The notes beneath the pieces were generated by a model. That model saw only the letters and a program-made list of their open reading frames with translations, searched no databases and was not told the DNA's origin. A stretch of 47,242 bases of DNA from Gemmataceae bacterium (GTDB taxonomy: Bacteria; Planctomycetota; Planctomycetia; Gemmatales; Gemmataceae): the NCBI GenBank assembly GCA_003136315.1, contig PLDW01000091.1, forward strand, positions 48,670-95,911, read 5' to 3'. Positions 10,083 to 18,968 of this stretch are shown here, piece by piece; position 1 is the first letter of the stretch; the number at the start of each line of letters is the position of its first letter. The position numbers and the translations under genes are program-made.

Positions 10083-10361
10083 ATGCGTCACGTTCACCAC
10101 CGCCCCCACCACCACCGTCCCCACCACATCCACGTTGGTCATGGCACGACCTTGAACATCAACAAATCTGGGTCGAGCCTCACGCAAAAGTACGGCAACG
10201 GGCTGACTGTCACTACTGGCACGTCCGGGACCACGGTCACCACGACCAGCGGAGCGGGCACCAGTAGCAGCGTCACCACCCAGACCCGTAACGGCCATAC
10301 CCACTCACACTTCAACCACAATCGTGGGTGGTTCTTCAGTTTGTTCTCCCGCTGGTTCTGA
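10083..10361 (+). CDS. Histidine-rich small protein with Thr/Ser/Gly repeat core
   Basis: A 92-residue protein starting at ATG 10083 behind GAGGAG. The first 20 residues hold nine His (MRHVHHRPHHHRPHHIHVGH), a likely metal-binding tract. Residues about 24-70 are Thr/Ser/Gly-rich and beta-prone (LNINKSGSSL, GLTVTTGTSGTT), faintly like the LNLSKSG pattern of DUF4236 proteins. A second His-rich patch (HTHSHFNHN) and an aromatic tail (WFFSLFSRWF) follow. The next gene carries a CutC domain, a family linked to copper homeostasis, so a metal-related role is possible but unproven. Confidence 0.65.
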   Translation: MRHVHHRPHHHRPHHIHVGHGTTLNINKSGSSLTQKYGNGLTVTTGTSGTTVTTTSGAGTSSSVTTQTRNGHTHSHFNHNRGWFFSLFSRWF

Positions 10362-10490
10362 TTACCTGCGTCGTGTGACCCGGGTTCGTGGCGCGGTCGA
10401 CACTACTGCCGCGCCCGGCCCGGCCGTGATGGCTCGATGGCTGATCGCGGTGGTATTCACCAGATCAACCCTCTACACCGAGAGACGAAC

Positions 10491-12524
10491 ATGGCCATGC
10501 GAGTGGCGATCATCGGCGGCGGGATCACGGGGCTGGCTGCGGCCCGTCTTCTGCGGGCACAGCAGATTGCGGTGACTCTGATCGACCGTGGATTCCCGTT
10601 TGGCGGTCGGCTACGGTCGGAGCGGGTGGATATCCCTGGGTTTGGGCGTGCGACGTTCGACCCAGGGCCAGTCATCCTCGGCCCGGCACGCTACAAGGGG
10701 TGCAAGGATGCACCGGTGGGCCTCCCACCGGTGCCCCTGCAACCAGTTCTTTTCCCGGCGGCTGAGGGTGTACTCCGGACGATTCCGGTTGCTCACTTCG
10801 GGACTGGGGTCGAGCCCGATGATTCCATACCGGAGGTCGTGACCACCGTGGCGGGTGGTGCCCAGTCGCTGATCGAGAACTTACTGCCACGGGGATACGA
10901 CGAATATCTCGGAATCCTGACCAACACCGAGGTCATGAGCCTGGAGACGGCCGGTCTGGGGTGGCGAATCCGGACCCGGGAAACCGATGGTTCCACCTGC
11001 GACTCCGACGCGATGGGTACGGTCTTCGCTGACGCAATCCTGCTCACCCAGCCGGTCCCCGAGGCCCTCGGGTTACTCGATCACAGCGGCGTCGAACTGT
11101 CGGATGCCATTCGAGACGACCTCGGCCCCATCCAATACACACATGGGCTCGCGCTGATGGCTGCATTCCAGGGACCAAACCGGATGCCGCCCGACGGGCT
11201 GGTTGCCTTTTCTGATTCACCACTGACCTGGCTCATCGATAACCACTGCATCGGGGCATCGCCGGTCGGAACAACCTTGACCGCTCTGGCTGACCCCATG
11301 TGGGCGAGGGATCACTGGGGCGAACCCGACGACGTGATCGCCAAGAGGTTGCTGCCGTTGGTCGGGTCGTGGGCGGAAGGTGAGCGGCTTTGGTATGGGG
11401 TCCGCCGGTGGGAATACCACCAGCCGACCCAGCGAGTCCGGATGCCGTTTACCGAGGGACTCGATTCTCCCCCTTTGGTGGTCGCCGGGGATGCCTTCGC
11501 CGGATACGTCGCGAATCCCCTCGACGCGGCCTACACATCCGCCACCCACGCCGTTTCTCACCTCTGCCGGTCACTCGGTCGGATCGCCCGATCCCGATCC
11601 CGATCCCGACAAGCCTTGAAGACGCCATCCCGAATCACCCTGGAGGTATCCGTATCCTCGCCCGATGAGGCGGCCGACGCGGTGGCTGGTGGTGCAGACC
11701 GATTATTCCTCTCCGCCGCTCCGGAAGTCGGGGGACTGACCCCCACGCTCGACACTTTTCTTGGCGTCCGTCGCGCTGCGAACGCACAGGCCGGGCAGGG
11801 TGCGGCGGAGATCCCAATCACGGTACTCCTCCGCCCACGGCTTGGTGGGTGCGACTACGCAGCCGGAGAGTTCGATCAGATGCGTCGGGACGCCCGACGG
11901 CTCCTCGCTTCGGGTGCCAACGGGATTGCGTTCGGGGTGCTGTCGAACCGGGGAGGTGATATCCGGGTGGACGCAGCGCGATGCCAGCGTTTGGTCCGGA
12001 TGGCACACTCCCGGGGGCGAGAGGCGGTTTTCCACCGTGCATTCGACTGGATTTCGGACCGACGGGTGGGCCTCCAGGATCTCCTCGCGATCGAATGTGA
12101 TCGGGTAGTCACGAGCGGAGGGAGACGGTTGGCGATTGATGGGCTATCCGAGTTGGAAACGATGGTTTGTTACGCAGGCTGGGACATCGAGATCGTCGCT
12201 GCGGGCGGAATCACGCCAGAGACTGTGGGGTGTGTCGTCAGTGGGTCCAGGAGTCGGCACGTACTGGCGGGGTTACGGCGGCCCGGGTGGGATCAGCCAG
12301 CATCTGCGAAAGTGGTGCTGGGCCGGGTCGTCGGGGCAGCGGGGTATCGGGTGATGGACCTCAATCTCGTCGCGGCGACCGAGGCCGTCCTCCGCGGGAT
12401 CGATCTCGCGCCCTCCCGACAGGGAAAACGCCCGCATTTCGTCACCGGGGAGTTGGCTGGGTCGGACCCACTGTCACCGCACTCCTTGCCAGTCAACAGA
12501 ATCCGGTGGGAGAACTTTGACTAG
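10491..12524 (+). CDS. FAD-dependent oxidoreductase (renalase-like) fused to CutC domain
   Basis: One 677-codon frame joining two known families. Residues 1 to about 365 form an NAD(P)/FAD oxidoreductase: dinucleotide-binding motif IIGGGITGLAAARLL at 7-21, GGRL after it, and the C-terminal flavin motif VVAGDAFAG near 335-345, as in renalase-type amine oxidases. After an RSRSRSR linker, residues about 383-620 match the CutC TIM barrel: GGADRLFLSA, GGLTPT, LLRPRLGGCDY, AVFHRAFDW, VTSGG and AAGGITPETV are all in family order. ATG 10491 follows GAGAGACGAAC; the frame is open to 10437. The last 45 residues are unassigned. CutC proteins have been tied to copper homeostasis, though the biochemistry is disputed. 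I know of no standard CutC with this N-terminal fusion. Confidence 0.9.
   Translation: MAMRVAIIGGGITGLAAARLLRAQQIAVTLIDRGFPFGGRLRSERVDIPGFGRATFDPGPVILGPARYKGCKDAPVGLPPVPLQPVLFPAAEGVLRTIPVAHFGTGVEPDDSIPEVVTTVAGGAQSLIENLLPRGYDEYLGILTNTEVMSLETAGLGWRIRTRETDGSTCDSDAMGTVFADAILLTQPVPEALGLLDHSGVELSDAIRDDLGPIQYTHGLALMAAFQGPNRMPPDGLVAFSDSPLTWLIDNHCIGASPVGTTLTALADPMWARDHWGEPDDVIAKRLLPLVGSWAEGERLWYGVRRWEYHQPTQRVRMPFTEGLDSPPLVVAGDAFAGYVANPLDAAYTSATHAVSHLCRSLGRIARSRSRSRQALKTPSRITLEVSVSSPDEAADAVAGGADRLFLSAAPEVGGLTPTLDTFLGVRRAANAQAGQGAAEIPITVLLRPRLGGCDYAAGEFDQMRRDARRLLASGANGIAFGVLSNRGGDIRVDAARCQRLVRMAHSRGREAVFHRAFDWISDRRVGLQDLLAIECDRVVTSGGRRLAIDGLSELETMVCYAGWDIEIVAAGGITPETVGCVVSGSRSRHVLAGLRRPGWDQPASAKVVLGRVVGAAGYRVMDLNLVAATEAVLRGIDLAPSRQGKRPHFVTGELAGSDPLSPHSLPVNRIRWENFD
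11589..11606 (+). repeat. Hexamer tandem repeat in fusion linker
   Basis: Three perfect copies of CGATCC encode the RSRSRSR linker between the oxidoreductase and CutC parts. The repeat could mark the junction point or simply be a slippage-prone linker. Confidence 0.85.
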
Positions 12525-12557
12525 CCTTGATCGCTCAACTTCTGGGATCAGGGATTA

Positions 12558-12866
12558 TCAGGGTAGGGTGCAGGATGGACCCCACCTTGGGGCAGAGGCT
12601 TCGACTCGAAGTGTGATGGTGACACCACCCGAGGCATGGTCGTAACGATTCCCACCTTGCCACCGCGTGGCGTTGTTCCAGACCCTCGATACCACCTCAG
12701 ATGACCTCATCCCCCACTCGCCCAACACCCTGGGGCCATCATGATCGTTGAGGTATCCGTGAATGCCAGGTGGATGCACCCGGCCTCTCGGTCGTCTCCC
12801 CCGGGGAGTACCTGCCGACGGACCCGAAGTCGCGTCGAGCAGATGGGCGGGGTTGAGATCGCCCAA
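12558..12866 (-). CDS. Candidate small hypothetical protein (102 aa)
   Basis: Minus-strand frame opening with TTG at 12866. The second half (GIHGYLNDHDGPRV, then EVVSRVWNNATRWQGG and GGVTITLRVE) reads like an ordered domain with beta character. The start region is weak: AGGAG lies upstream but is better placed for an out-of-frame ATG. It may be a decayed gene with a damaged 5' end. No family recognised. Confidence 0.33.
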   Translation of the reverse strand: MGDLNPAHLLDATSGPSAGTPRGRRPRGRVHPPGIHGYLNDHDGPRVLGEWGMRSSEVVSRVWNNATRWQGGNRYDHASGGVTITLRVEASAPRWGPSCTLP

Positions 12867-13194
12867 ACACGCACATTTGACTCCTGAGGGACGATCGGGC
12901 TGCGAGACGGGAATGGTGAGACTTGATGAGCGGAGGGCTGGGCGGCTAACGCACGGCCTTCACACTGGCCAGGTCGACTGTTCTGCAACCCACCTTGCAT
13001 GAGGGGTGAGGACAGTTGGAAATCAACAATGGGGGGAGATTCGTGCCGCCGTGGACGGGCACTTCCCACTGTTGGATCACCTTTCGGGGACTCCGCCCCG
13101 AAGAGGAGGTCCATATCGGAGGAAGAAAACTGGTAGAATCCACCGTCGAGGTTTGACAAAGTCTTTCACCCTGCGCCTCAGAGGTTGCACGAGT
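12867..13194. other. Intergenic region, no gene seen
   Basis: Neither strand holds a frame with a good start and protein-like composition. TTGACA at about 13152-13157 matches a -35 box for the membrane protein at 13195, but no clear -10 element sits at the right spacing. Confidence 0.4.
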
Positions 13195-13651
13195 ATGAGC
13201 CGTCGGTCGACCGGGTTAGTCCTGCTAAACCTTGCAGGGGTACTGGTCATCATTGGGGCACTCTATGACCTCCTCGTGCCTTCCATACCACCGAACCACC
13301 TTGAGTACCTGGGCGCAGCCGACGGACAACTTGATCCGCGGTACGCCGCGTTGGACCTAGCTATGCTCCGATCGATTGGCGGTTGCCTGCTTGCCGTCGG
13401 GGTGACCGCCCTGATGTTGACGAATGGCCCGATCCGTCAAGGGGAGACTTGGGCGCGTCTGACGGTTGACGGTAGCCGTTTTGGTTGGTGTGGCCGAAGG
13501 GAACAATGCTTATCGGATGTTTCCGTTCGCCTCCCCCTGGTATGGTCCACTCGGGTTCGCAATACTCGCCATCACCGGGGCGGTATTAGTGGGTGACGGG
13601 GCGTCCGGGGCCAGCCGTGCAAACGAGACCCCCGTGAGCCCTGAGTCGTGA
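13195..13651 (+). pseudogene. Small integral membrane protein broken by a 7-bp tandem duplication
   Basis: ATG 13195 starts a frame with a hydrophobic first helix (LVLLNLAGVLVIIGALYDLL), a loop, and a second helix (SIGGCLLAVGVTALMLTNG). After TWARLT the frame turns into Arg/Cys-rich sequence, while the +1 frame continues with membrane-like TVAVLVGVAEG, then YGPLGFAILAITGAVLVG, and stops at 13651. The switch falls at TGACGGT TGACGGT (about 13460-13473). Removing one 7-bp copy restores a single frame of about 150 residues with roughly four membrane helices. Unless this is a sequencing error, the gene is recently inactivated. No family recognised. Confidence 0.75.
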
Positions 13652-14100
13652 TGACACGCCGGTTGGTCTCCATCGTACCCGTCCGATAAGCCCCAGGATG
13701 CTCTCCACTGCAAGAGATCACTCCCCAGGAGCATCCAATGGCGGTTTGAGGGACTCCACCTGGTGAAGGGATGGTCGGCCGCGCTACTGTTGATTCTTCC
13801 CCGTTGTCGCGGAGGTGACCCCCCTCGGCGATGCATTTCGCTCCCCCCCTGTCGTCGAGTTTCCCCCCGGAGGTTCTCGGGGAGTGGGGCCGCGTCCCTT
13901 GGCCTCCCAGAGGCCACCAGAACCCCGATCACCTCGAAAAGCCACTCACCTGCGTCGAGGCAGGAGGATGCCTCGGAGGCCCCGTTTTGCGCGCCTGCGG
14001 GCCTGTCGGGATCGCGGAGGGTTCCGCCGAGGTCGTGCTGCTTCGTGGGCGTGGAGTCGTGTGTGGCGATTGAGGGGAGGCGGGGGAGTTTCCCGACTGA
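13652..14100. other. Gap with low-quality frames only
   Basis: About 450 bp of GC-rich sequence. A minus-strand frame runs across it (13510-14559) but has low-complexity, Arg/Pro/Ser-rich composition and overlaps better-supported plus-strand features. It may contain decayed 5' sequence of the ASCH remnant that follows. Confidence 0.35.
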
Positions 14101-14475
14101 TTGGGATGTGAGGAGTGGGTGGATCGCAACGCTTTGGCTGGTCGTACAAACGATGGCGGCGTTCTGGACTACCTCCTGACCTTCGTGGACAGCAACCTTG
14201 GCCTCGTTGAGCAGAAGATCGGCCATTTCTGGGGTCGATCTGCCCCCGTGGGAGGAGATGATCACGGGGCCTTCGTGGGGGTGGTCGATCTGGTCGATTG
14301 CGCCAGCGCGACATCGTCGCGGGTTATCCGCCTCAACCCCTGGACCGAGGGGCCGGTCTGCTGGGTGCTGGCCAACCCCCGGACCCTGCCCAAGCCGGTC
14401 CCCTTCCGTGGAGCACAGCTGCTGTTCGAGGTGCCGGATGATGCGATTTTGGGGACGGTCGGATCGGTTGAGTGA
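14101..14475 (+). pseudogene. ASCH-domain protein remnant (copy 1)
   Basis: The C-terminal half reads as an ASCH fold: GAFVGVVDLVDC, then NPWTEGPVCWVLANPRTLP and PFRGAQLLFEVPDD are in the order seen in bacterial ASCH proteins. The expected N-terminal motif (a RQPWA...ENRTW type segment) is missing and residues 1-45 look unrelated, so the 124-residue frame (TTG start) is probably a truncated or decayed gene. ASCH folds are proposed to bind RNA or modified nucleotides. A second fragment of the same C-terminal block lies beyond the kinase gene at 18022. Confidence 0.6.
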
Positions 14476-14562
14476 TGAAAGGGCACTGGGGAAGGGGGGC
14501 GGATGCCAACTGGGTCCGATCGGCCAACCATTCGATGGCTCGCCCACTCCTGAGTCCAATGG

Positions 14563-17500
14563 CTAATCAAGAGAAATCCTGACGGGGCGGAAGCCGCTCG
14601 AATAGGTGTTGCTCGACGGCCGGTTGACGTTACGGCTCGCACTCCGAACATCCACCGGCGTGCTGAAGAACGAGCCCCCCCGCACAAGGCGTGACATTCG
14701 TTCGTTTATCAATAACAAGCTCTTATTCTCAATATCGTTCCGCTGGCCCGTCACATACAACTGAGCCGGATCTTCGCACCACTCCTGGGCATTGCCCAGC
14801 ATGTCAAAGAGCCCCAACTCATTCGGACGCAATCGACCCACAGGCCACGCCCGTTCCTCACTATTCTTCAGATACCACCCGTACCTCGGCAGCAACTCCT
14901 CCGAACGGCCGTAATACCGCGACACCACCGATCCCGACCGGCAGGCGTACTCCCACTCTGCCTCCGTGGGCAGGCGATACCCTGTCAATTTCAAATGATC
15001 CGTCTTGATCCGCATCCCTTCCGCATATGCCCCCTTCTCGTTCCGCTCGTAACACCACTGGTCTGGCGGTATCCCCTCTCGCTCACTCAACCAATTGCAG
15101 TATTCCGCCGCCTCATACCACGTCATCCCCACCGCCGGGCTATCACGCTCCGGGCTGTATCGCTCAAACCAAAAATGGCGTGGTTTGAACCTCAAGAACT
15201 GTTCGACTGTCACTTCTTTCGTCGCGATTGCGAACGAACGCCCAATCCGCTTCCGGTGGGGCGGTTCGTTCACCGGCATACGACCCGGCTCCGTCCCTGG
15301 TGAGCCCAGCGTGAACTCCACCGGACCACGCACCACCGCATACGTCTGACCCTCTCCGTTCACGTACCAGTCCCGGTCATGACCCACCACTGGGGCGGGG
15401 AGCAATGGGCCACACGCCACACCCATTACCCCCGCAAAACCCACCCCGGGCACCTCACCAAACACCGTTCGGGCCGCCAGACGACCCCGCGACACCGACC
15501 TCAGTTCCGCGTCGATGCCCTCCAACTCCGCCGCCTTCCCCCATTTCTGCCGCAACAACCAGTCGATCGCCCCGTGCAAGCCCGGGTCTGGGTGTTCTCG
15601 GTAGAGCGTCACCAACTCTTTCGCCAGCCCTTCCCGATCACCCGCCCAGACCGGCGACACCGGAAAGTCACCCAGCGCGATCAGCAACGCCCGTTTCCCC
15701 GCTATCTCGGGCTCGTCACGGAACCGACGGATCAACGCCACCGGGTCCGGAGCGATCCCCGCCAACCGCTCGATCAGGTAACTTCGGGCCGACGGGTCGC
15801 CGTCCGCAGGGAGCCGCAACAACGGCCACACCGATTCGGCGTCCCCCAGAGCCAGCAACACCGCCGCCGCGTTCGCCCGACGCTTCGCCAGGGCATCAAA
15901 CACCGGGTCAGGGTCGAGGGCCGACACCGACACCGGGACACCGGCCACCGACGCCAGCCCCGAACCCACCAAGCTACCCGGGAACGCCACCTTGTCCAGT
16001 TCCGCACGCAACACGGGGACGACTGCCGCCCGGTTCGTCACGATCACTGACGCGAACAGCCGGTGATGTCGGGCGTCCACGATCATCGCCAGTTCCGCTA
16101 ATTCCGCCGGCCGGTCGGTCGTGTATCGGGCCAGAAGGTTCGCCGTCAGGTCGAAAGCCGATGCCTCCGCCACCAGATCCGATTCGCTCAACTTCCCTGA
16201 CCGGATTCGGTCCCGCGATTCCGGATATCTCCTCACCAGCGCTGGCAACAGTTGACCCCGAATTGGTTCCAGGGCTTGCGACCACACCACCGCCTCCAAA
16301 GGGTTCTCTTTCGTCACCTGATCCACCACCGCGGGGGCCAGCGTCTTCCACCGCAGATCATCCGGGGTCAGCCCCGCCAACGAACACGCCGCCCGCACCC
16401 GCTTCCCGGGTTCCGCGTTCGCATCCGTCAACACTGCCCACAACACGGGCGCGACTTCGGCAGTATGGGGCTTGAGCAGCGACCGGACGGGGAGCAACTC
16501 CTCCGGCTTGCACCCCGGCAGGTAGTCGGCCAGTTCCACCGCCCGCACCGGCTCGTCGGCCAGCAGTGCCAGACGTGCGTGCAGGCCCGGCTTCGTCGTC
16601 ACGTATTGGGCCGCCATCTCCCGGAGCTTCGGCACAGTCAAGTCGCGGAACTCCTTCAGACTCTGCACCAGTTGCGGCACGACCGCAGTGTCGGCGGTCG
16701 CCACGGCCTGCACCAAGGCATCGGCCTGTGTCTGCTTCCGCTTGTTCTCCGCCGTCGTCAGGTCATCCGCCCGCCGCCGTTCGGCAGCCAGCTTCTCGTC
16801 GTTCACTCGCTGATCTGCTGTCCGTTGATCCGCCTCACGCTGAGCCCGGACCTCGTTCGCCGCCACCCCAGCCCCAACCAGTACCACCACTGCTGCCGCT
16901 ACCGCTGCGGCCCGACCCGGGTTCCGCTTCACCCAGCGCCAGGCATGCTCCAGTTTCCCCACCGGCCGGGCCAGGATTGCCTCCCCGGCCAGGAATCGCC
17001 GCAGATCCGCAGCCAGTTCCCCGGCAGTGGCGTAACGGCGGGCGGGCTCCTTCGCCATCGCCTTCAAGCAGATCGTTTCCAAATCCCGTGGCAGCCGGTC
17101 GTTCAAGGTTCGCGGCGGTTTCGGGTCGTCGTGCAAGACCTGATGCAGCAACATGCGGGTGTTGCCGCGGAAGGGAAGTTCGCCGGTGAGCAACTGGTAG
17201 AGAATCACCCCCAGGCTGTACTCGTCCGAGCGGCCGTCGACCCGGTGGCCTTCACCTCGGGCCTGCTCCGGGCTCATGTACGCTGGTGTTCCAAGCACCT
17301 GTCCTTCCATCGTCATGGTGATCTCGCCGGCATCCCGCTTGGCGAGCCCGAAGTCCATGACGACCGGGGTTCCATCCGGCCGGATCATGATGTTGGACGG
17401 CTTGATGTCCCGGTGGACCACTCCCTGGGCGTGGGCATACTGGAGGGCCTCAGCCACCGCCGCGACGATCTCCGCTGCCTCCCGAACCAATGGCCGCCCT

Positions 17501-17934
17501 GCTGTCAGACGATCAGCCAGTGTGACCCCTTCAACGAAGTCACTCACCAGATAGGTCACCTCGTCGACCACTCCGACCTCATGGACGGCGACGATCGAAG
17601 GGTGTCGAAGCTGGGCGGCGCTACGGGCTTCTCTGAGGAACCGGTCCCGGTCCTGCTCCCGCGGACCGATGTTGTCCCGCCGCGGAACCTTGACCGCCAC
17701 CACGCGGTCGAGCTTGGGATCGCGGGCTTTGTACACGGTCCCGAATGCACCCTGGCCGAGGGTGTCGAGGATCTCAAACCGGTCCAGGGTCTGGCCGCTC
17801 GGGGTGGTCGAACCGGTAGTCGAGGACGTCGTGATTCGGAAGCTCGACCCGCAGGCAGTGCAGGACAACTCCCCGCGGACGGGCAGGTCGATCACCTCGA
17901 CTGGGTTCCTACAGTGTGGACAGAGGATGTGCAT
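14563..17934 (-). CDS. Ser/Thr protein kinase with C-terminal SUMF1 (formylglycine-generating-type) domain
   Basis: Membrane-anchored kinase of about 1123 residues. The start is ATG 17934; the frame is open to 18003 but 17934 begins a clean zinc ribbon (C5, C8, C25, C28). The kinase domain (about 53-320) is complete: GQGAFGTVYKA glycine loop, AVKV lysine, HRDIKPSN catalytic loop, DFGLA metal loop, GTPAYMSPEQA activation segment. A membrane helix follows near 355-375 (AAAVAAAVVVLVGAGVAA), then a charged coiled-coil-like stretch and about 450 residues of Leu/Ala-rich helical repeats. The end (about 880-1120) is a SUMF1 domain (EVTVEQFLRF, YRLPTEAEWEYACR, NAQEWCED, RLVRGGSFF). Planctomycetes carry many such kinases; here SUMF1 probably senses or binds ligand rather than acting enzymatically. 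Confidence 0.93.
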   Translation of the reverse strand: MHILCPHCRNPVEVIDLPVRGELSCTACGSSFRITTSSTTGSTTPSGQTLDRFEILDTLGQGAFGTVYKARDPKLDRVVAVKVPRRDNIGPREQDRDRFLREARSAAQLRHPSIVAVHEVGVVDEVTYLVSDFVEGVTLADRLTAGRPLVREAAEIVAAVAEALQYAHAQGVVHRDIKPSNIMIRPDGTPVVMDFGLAKRDAGEITMTMEGQVLGTPAYMSPEQARGEGHRVDGRSDEYSLGVILYQLLTGELPFRGNTRMLLHQVLHDDPKPPRTLNDRLPRDLETICLKAMAKEPARRYATAGELAADLRRFLAGEAILARPVGKLEHAWRWVKRNPGRAAAVAAAVVVLVGAGVAANEVRAQREADQRTADQRVNDEKLAAERRRADDLTTAENKRKQTQADALVQAVATADTAVVPQLVQSLKEFRDLTVPKLREMAAQYVTTKPGLHARLALLADEPVRAVELADYLPGCKPEELLPVRSLLKPHTAEVAPVLWAVLTDANAEPGKRVRAACSLAGLTPDDLRWKTLAPAVVDQVTKENPLEAVVWSQALEPIRGQLLPALVRRYPESRDRIRSGKLSESDLVAEASAFDLTANLLARYTTDRPAELAELAMIVDARHHRLFASVIVTNRAAVVPVLRAELDKVAFPGSLVGSGLASVAGVPVSVSALDPDPVFDALAKRRANAAAVLLALGDAESVWPLLRLPADGDPSARSYLIERLAGIAPDPVALIRRFRDEPEIAGKRALLIALGDFPVSPVWAGDREGLAKELVTLYREHPDPGLHGAIDWLLRQKWGKAAELEGIDAELRSVSRGRLAARTVFGEVPGVGFAGVMGVACGPLLPAPVVGHDRDWYVNGEGQTYAVVRGPVEFTLGSPGTEPGRMPVNEPPHRKRIGRSFAIATKEVTVEQFLRFKPRHFWFERYSPERDSPAVGMTWYEAAEYCNWLSEREGIPPDQWCYERNEKGAYAEGMRIKTDHLKLTGYRLPTEAEWEYACRSGSVVSRYYGRSEELLPRYGWYLKNSEERAWPVGRLRPNELGLFDMLGNAQEWCEDPAQLYVTGQRNDIENKSLLLINERMSRLVRGGSFFSTPVDVRSASRNVNRPSSNTYSSGFRPVRISLD

Positions 17935-18021
17935 AGAGCCTGATGATAACCCGCTGGTGGGAGCGGCTCCACGGATTTCCGTGTTCGATGTGTTCCCACT
18001 CAATCAAGGGTGGGGTGGCAT

Positions 18022-18132
18022 TCAGACCCCCAGGCCGTTCCCCGAGCCGATTCCCTTCCGTGGGGCACAGTTGCTATTCGAGGTGCCGGATGAGGTGATT
18101 CGGGGGGCGGTTCATTTCCACTCGCTGTTCAT
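18022..18132 (+). pseudogene. ASCH-domain C-terminal fragment (copy 2)
   Basis: Reads TPRPFPEPIPFRGAQLLFEV followed by PDEVI, closely matching copy 1 at about 14376-14450 at both DNA and protein level. No ASCH N-terminus is present, so it is a fragment. Together the two copies bracket the kinase gene, both on the strand opposite to it. Confidence 0.6.
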
Positions 18133-18140
18133 TGCGTCGG

Positions 18141-18664
18141 TCGATGTGACCGAAGCAGACTGGAGCAACTGCGCTGCGCGCGGAGGTCGGGCGGACCTAC
18201 GCACGCAAGGTTATTATTCGCATGGTATGGAATGAGACCTCGTTGGGCTGTTGGTTTGCGAGACGGCGGAAGTTTCGGACCAGGACCGCTCAAGGAAGTG
18301 CCTGCCACGGTTGATGGAGTGGAGATTGCTCACGGCAAGGTCGGTACGCTTCACCCTTTAGTGTGGGCAGCATTCACATTGTCGGGTCCGGGGCGGTGAG
18401 ATACCTCATCGCAATCATTCAACGAACACTCCAACTGCCATGTCCCACGGCAAATCGATGCATGAAGAACCCGACCGGCATTTCAGCCCGGTGCAGATGA
18501 ATACTCGTGATTGGACGCAACAGAACAGACTTCTTTCTTCCGATTCTTGGCTCTCTCATTCGTAGACCTTGACTGCCCAGATCATATTTCATACAATTTG
18601 AGTAGCCCCCCTTTGGCCCGCACCGAGCATCGCCTACTTTCGAGGTACTTGAACATGTTTCATA
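18141..18664. other. Gap before membrane-protein operon
   Basis: No convincing gene. A 41-residue plus frame at 18440-18565 is protein-like in places but has no ribosome binding site. Base composition becomes AT-richer from about 18,420, marking the left border of the segment that holds the next two genes. Confidence 0.4.
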
Positions 18665-18955
18665 ATGGCGGAAAACCAACTACACAAATCGGTTATATCA
18701 ACAGAAACAATCAGCAGTGCTGCGGTCATCGCGGACATCGCGGCAATCATCCTAACCAGCGCGCTTACAGGATGGAGTGCCTTGAGCCCCGTTGTGGATT
18801 CGTTTATGGAGCAAATGGCGCCGACGTCTGGTTACGGAAATGTCCACGCCATCAGGGAGGCGCACTGGGCATTCACTTCTGATCTGAGGACAACCGTCGC
18901 CGCCCACGCGGAAATATTTTCGCACGCCTGGGGACCGAAGCCGTGCAATCACTAA
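18665..18955 (+). CDS. Small single-span membrane protein (96 aa)
   Basis: Short N-terminal polar region, one membrane helix (AAVIADIAAIILTSALTGW, about 19-37), then an amphipathic C-terminal part with His and Trp (REAHWAFTSDL). No family recognised. The ribosome binding site is weak (AGG about 20 bp upstream). The gene ends 13 bp before the next start, which has a strong AGGAG, so the two form an operon. A tiny membrane protein followed by a possible nuclease recalls two-gene toxin or defence arrangements, but this is inference. Confidence 0.6.
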   Translation: MAENQLHKSVISTETISSAAVIADIAAIILTSALTGWSALSPVVDSFMEQMAPTSGYGNVHAIREAHWAFTSDLRTTVAAHAEIFSHAWGPKPCNH

Positions 18956-18968
18956 CAGGAGTTAGACA

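Noticed and set aside
13510..14559. Minus-strand frame of 349 codons
   Set aside because: Low-complexity Arg/Pro/Ser/His content with no start signal, and it overlaps the membrane pseudogene and ASCH remnant on the other strand.
16252..17943. Plus-strand frame of 563 codons opposite the kinase gene
   Set aside because: It is antisense to a well-supported kinase, with His/Arg/Gln/Pro-rich composition and no recognisable motif: a GC-driven shadow.
18440..18565. Possible 41-aa gene upstream of the membrane-protein operon
   Set aside because: No ribosome binding site and no similarity I can recognise; too short to support.
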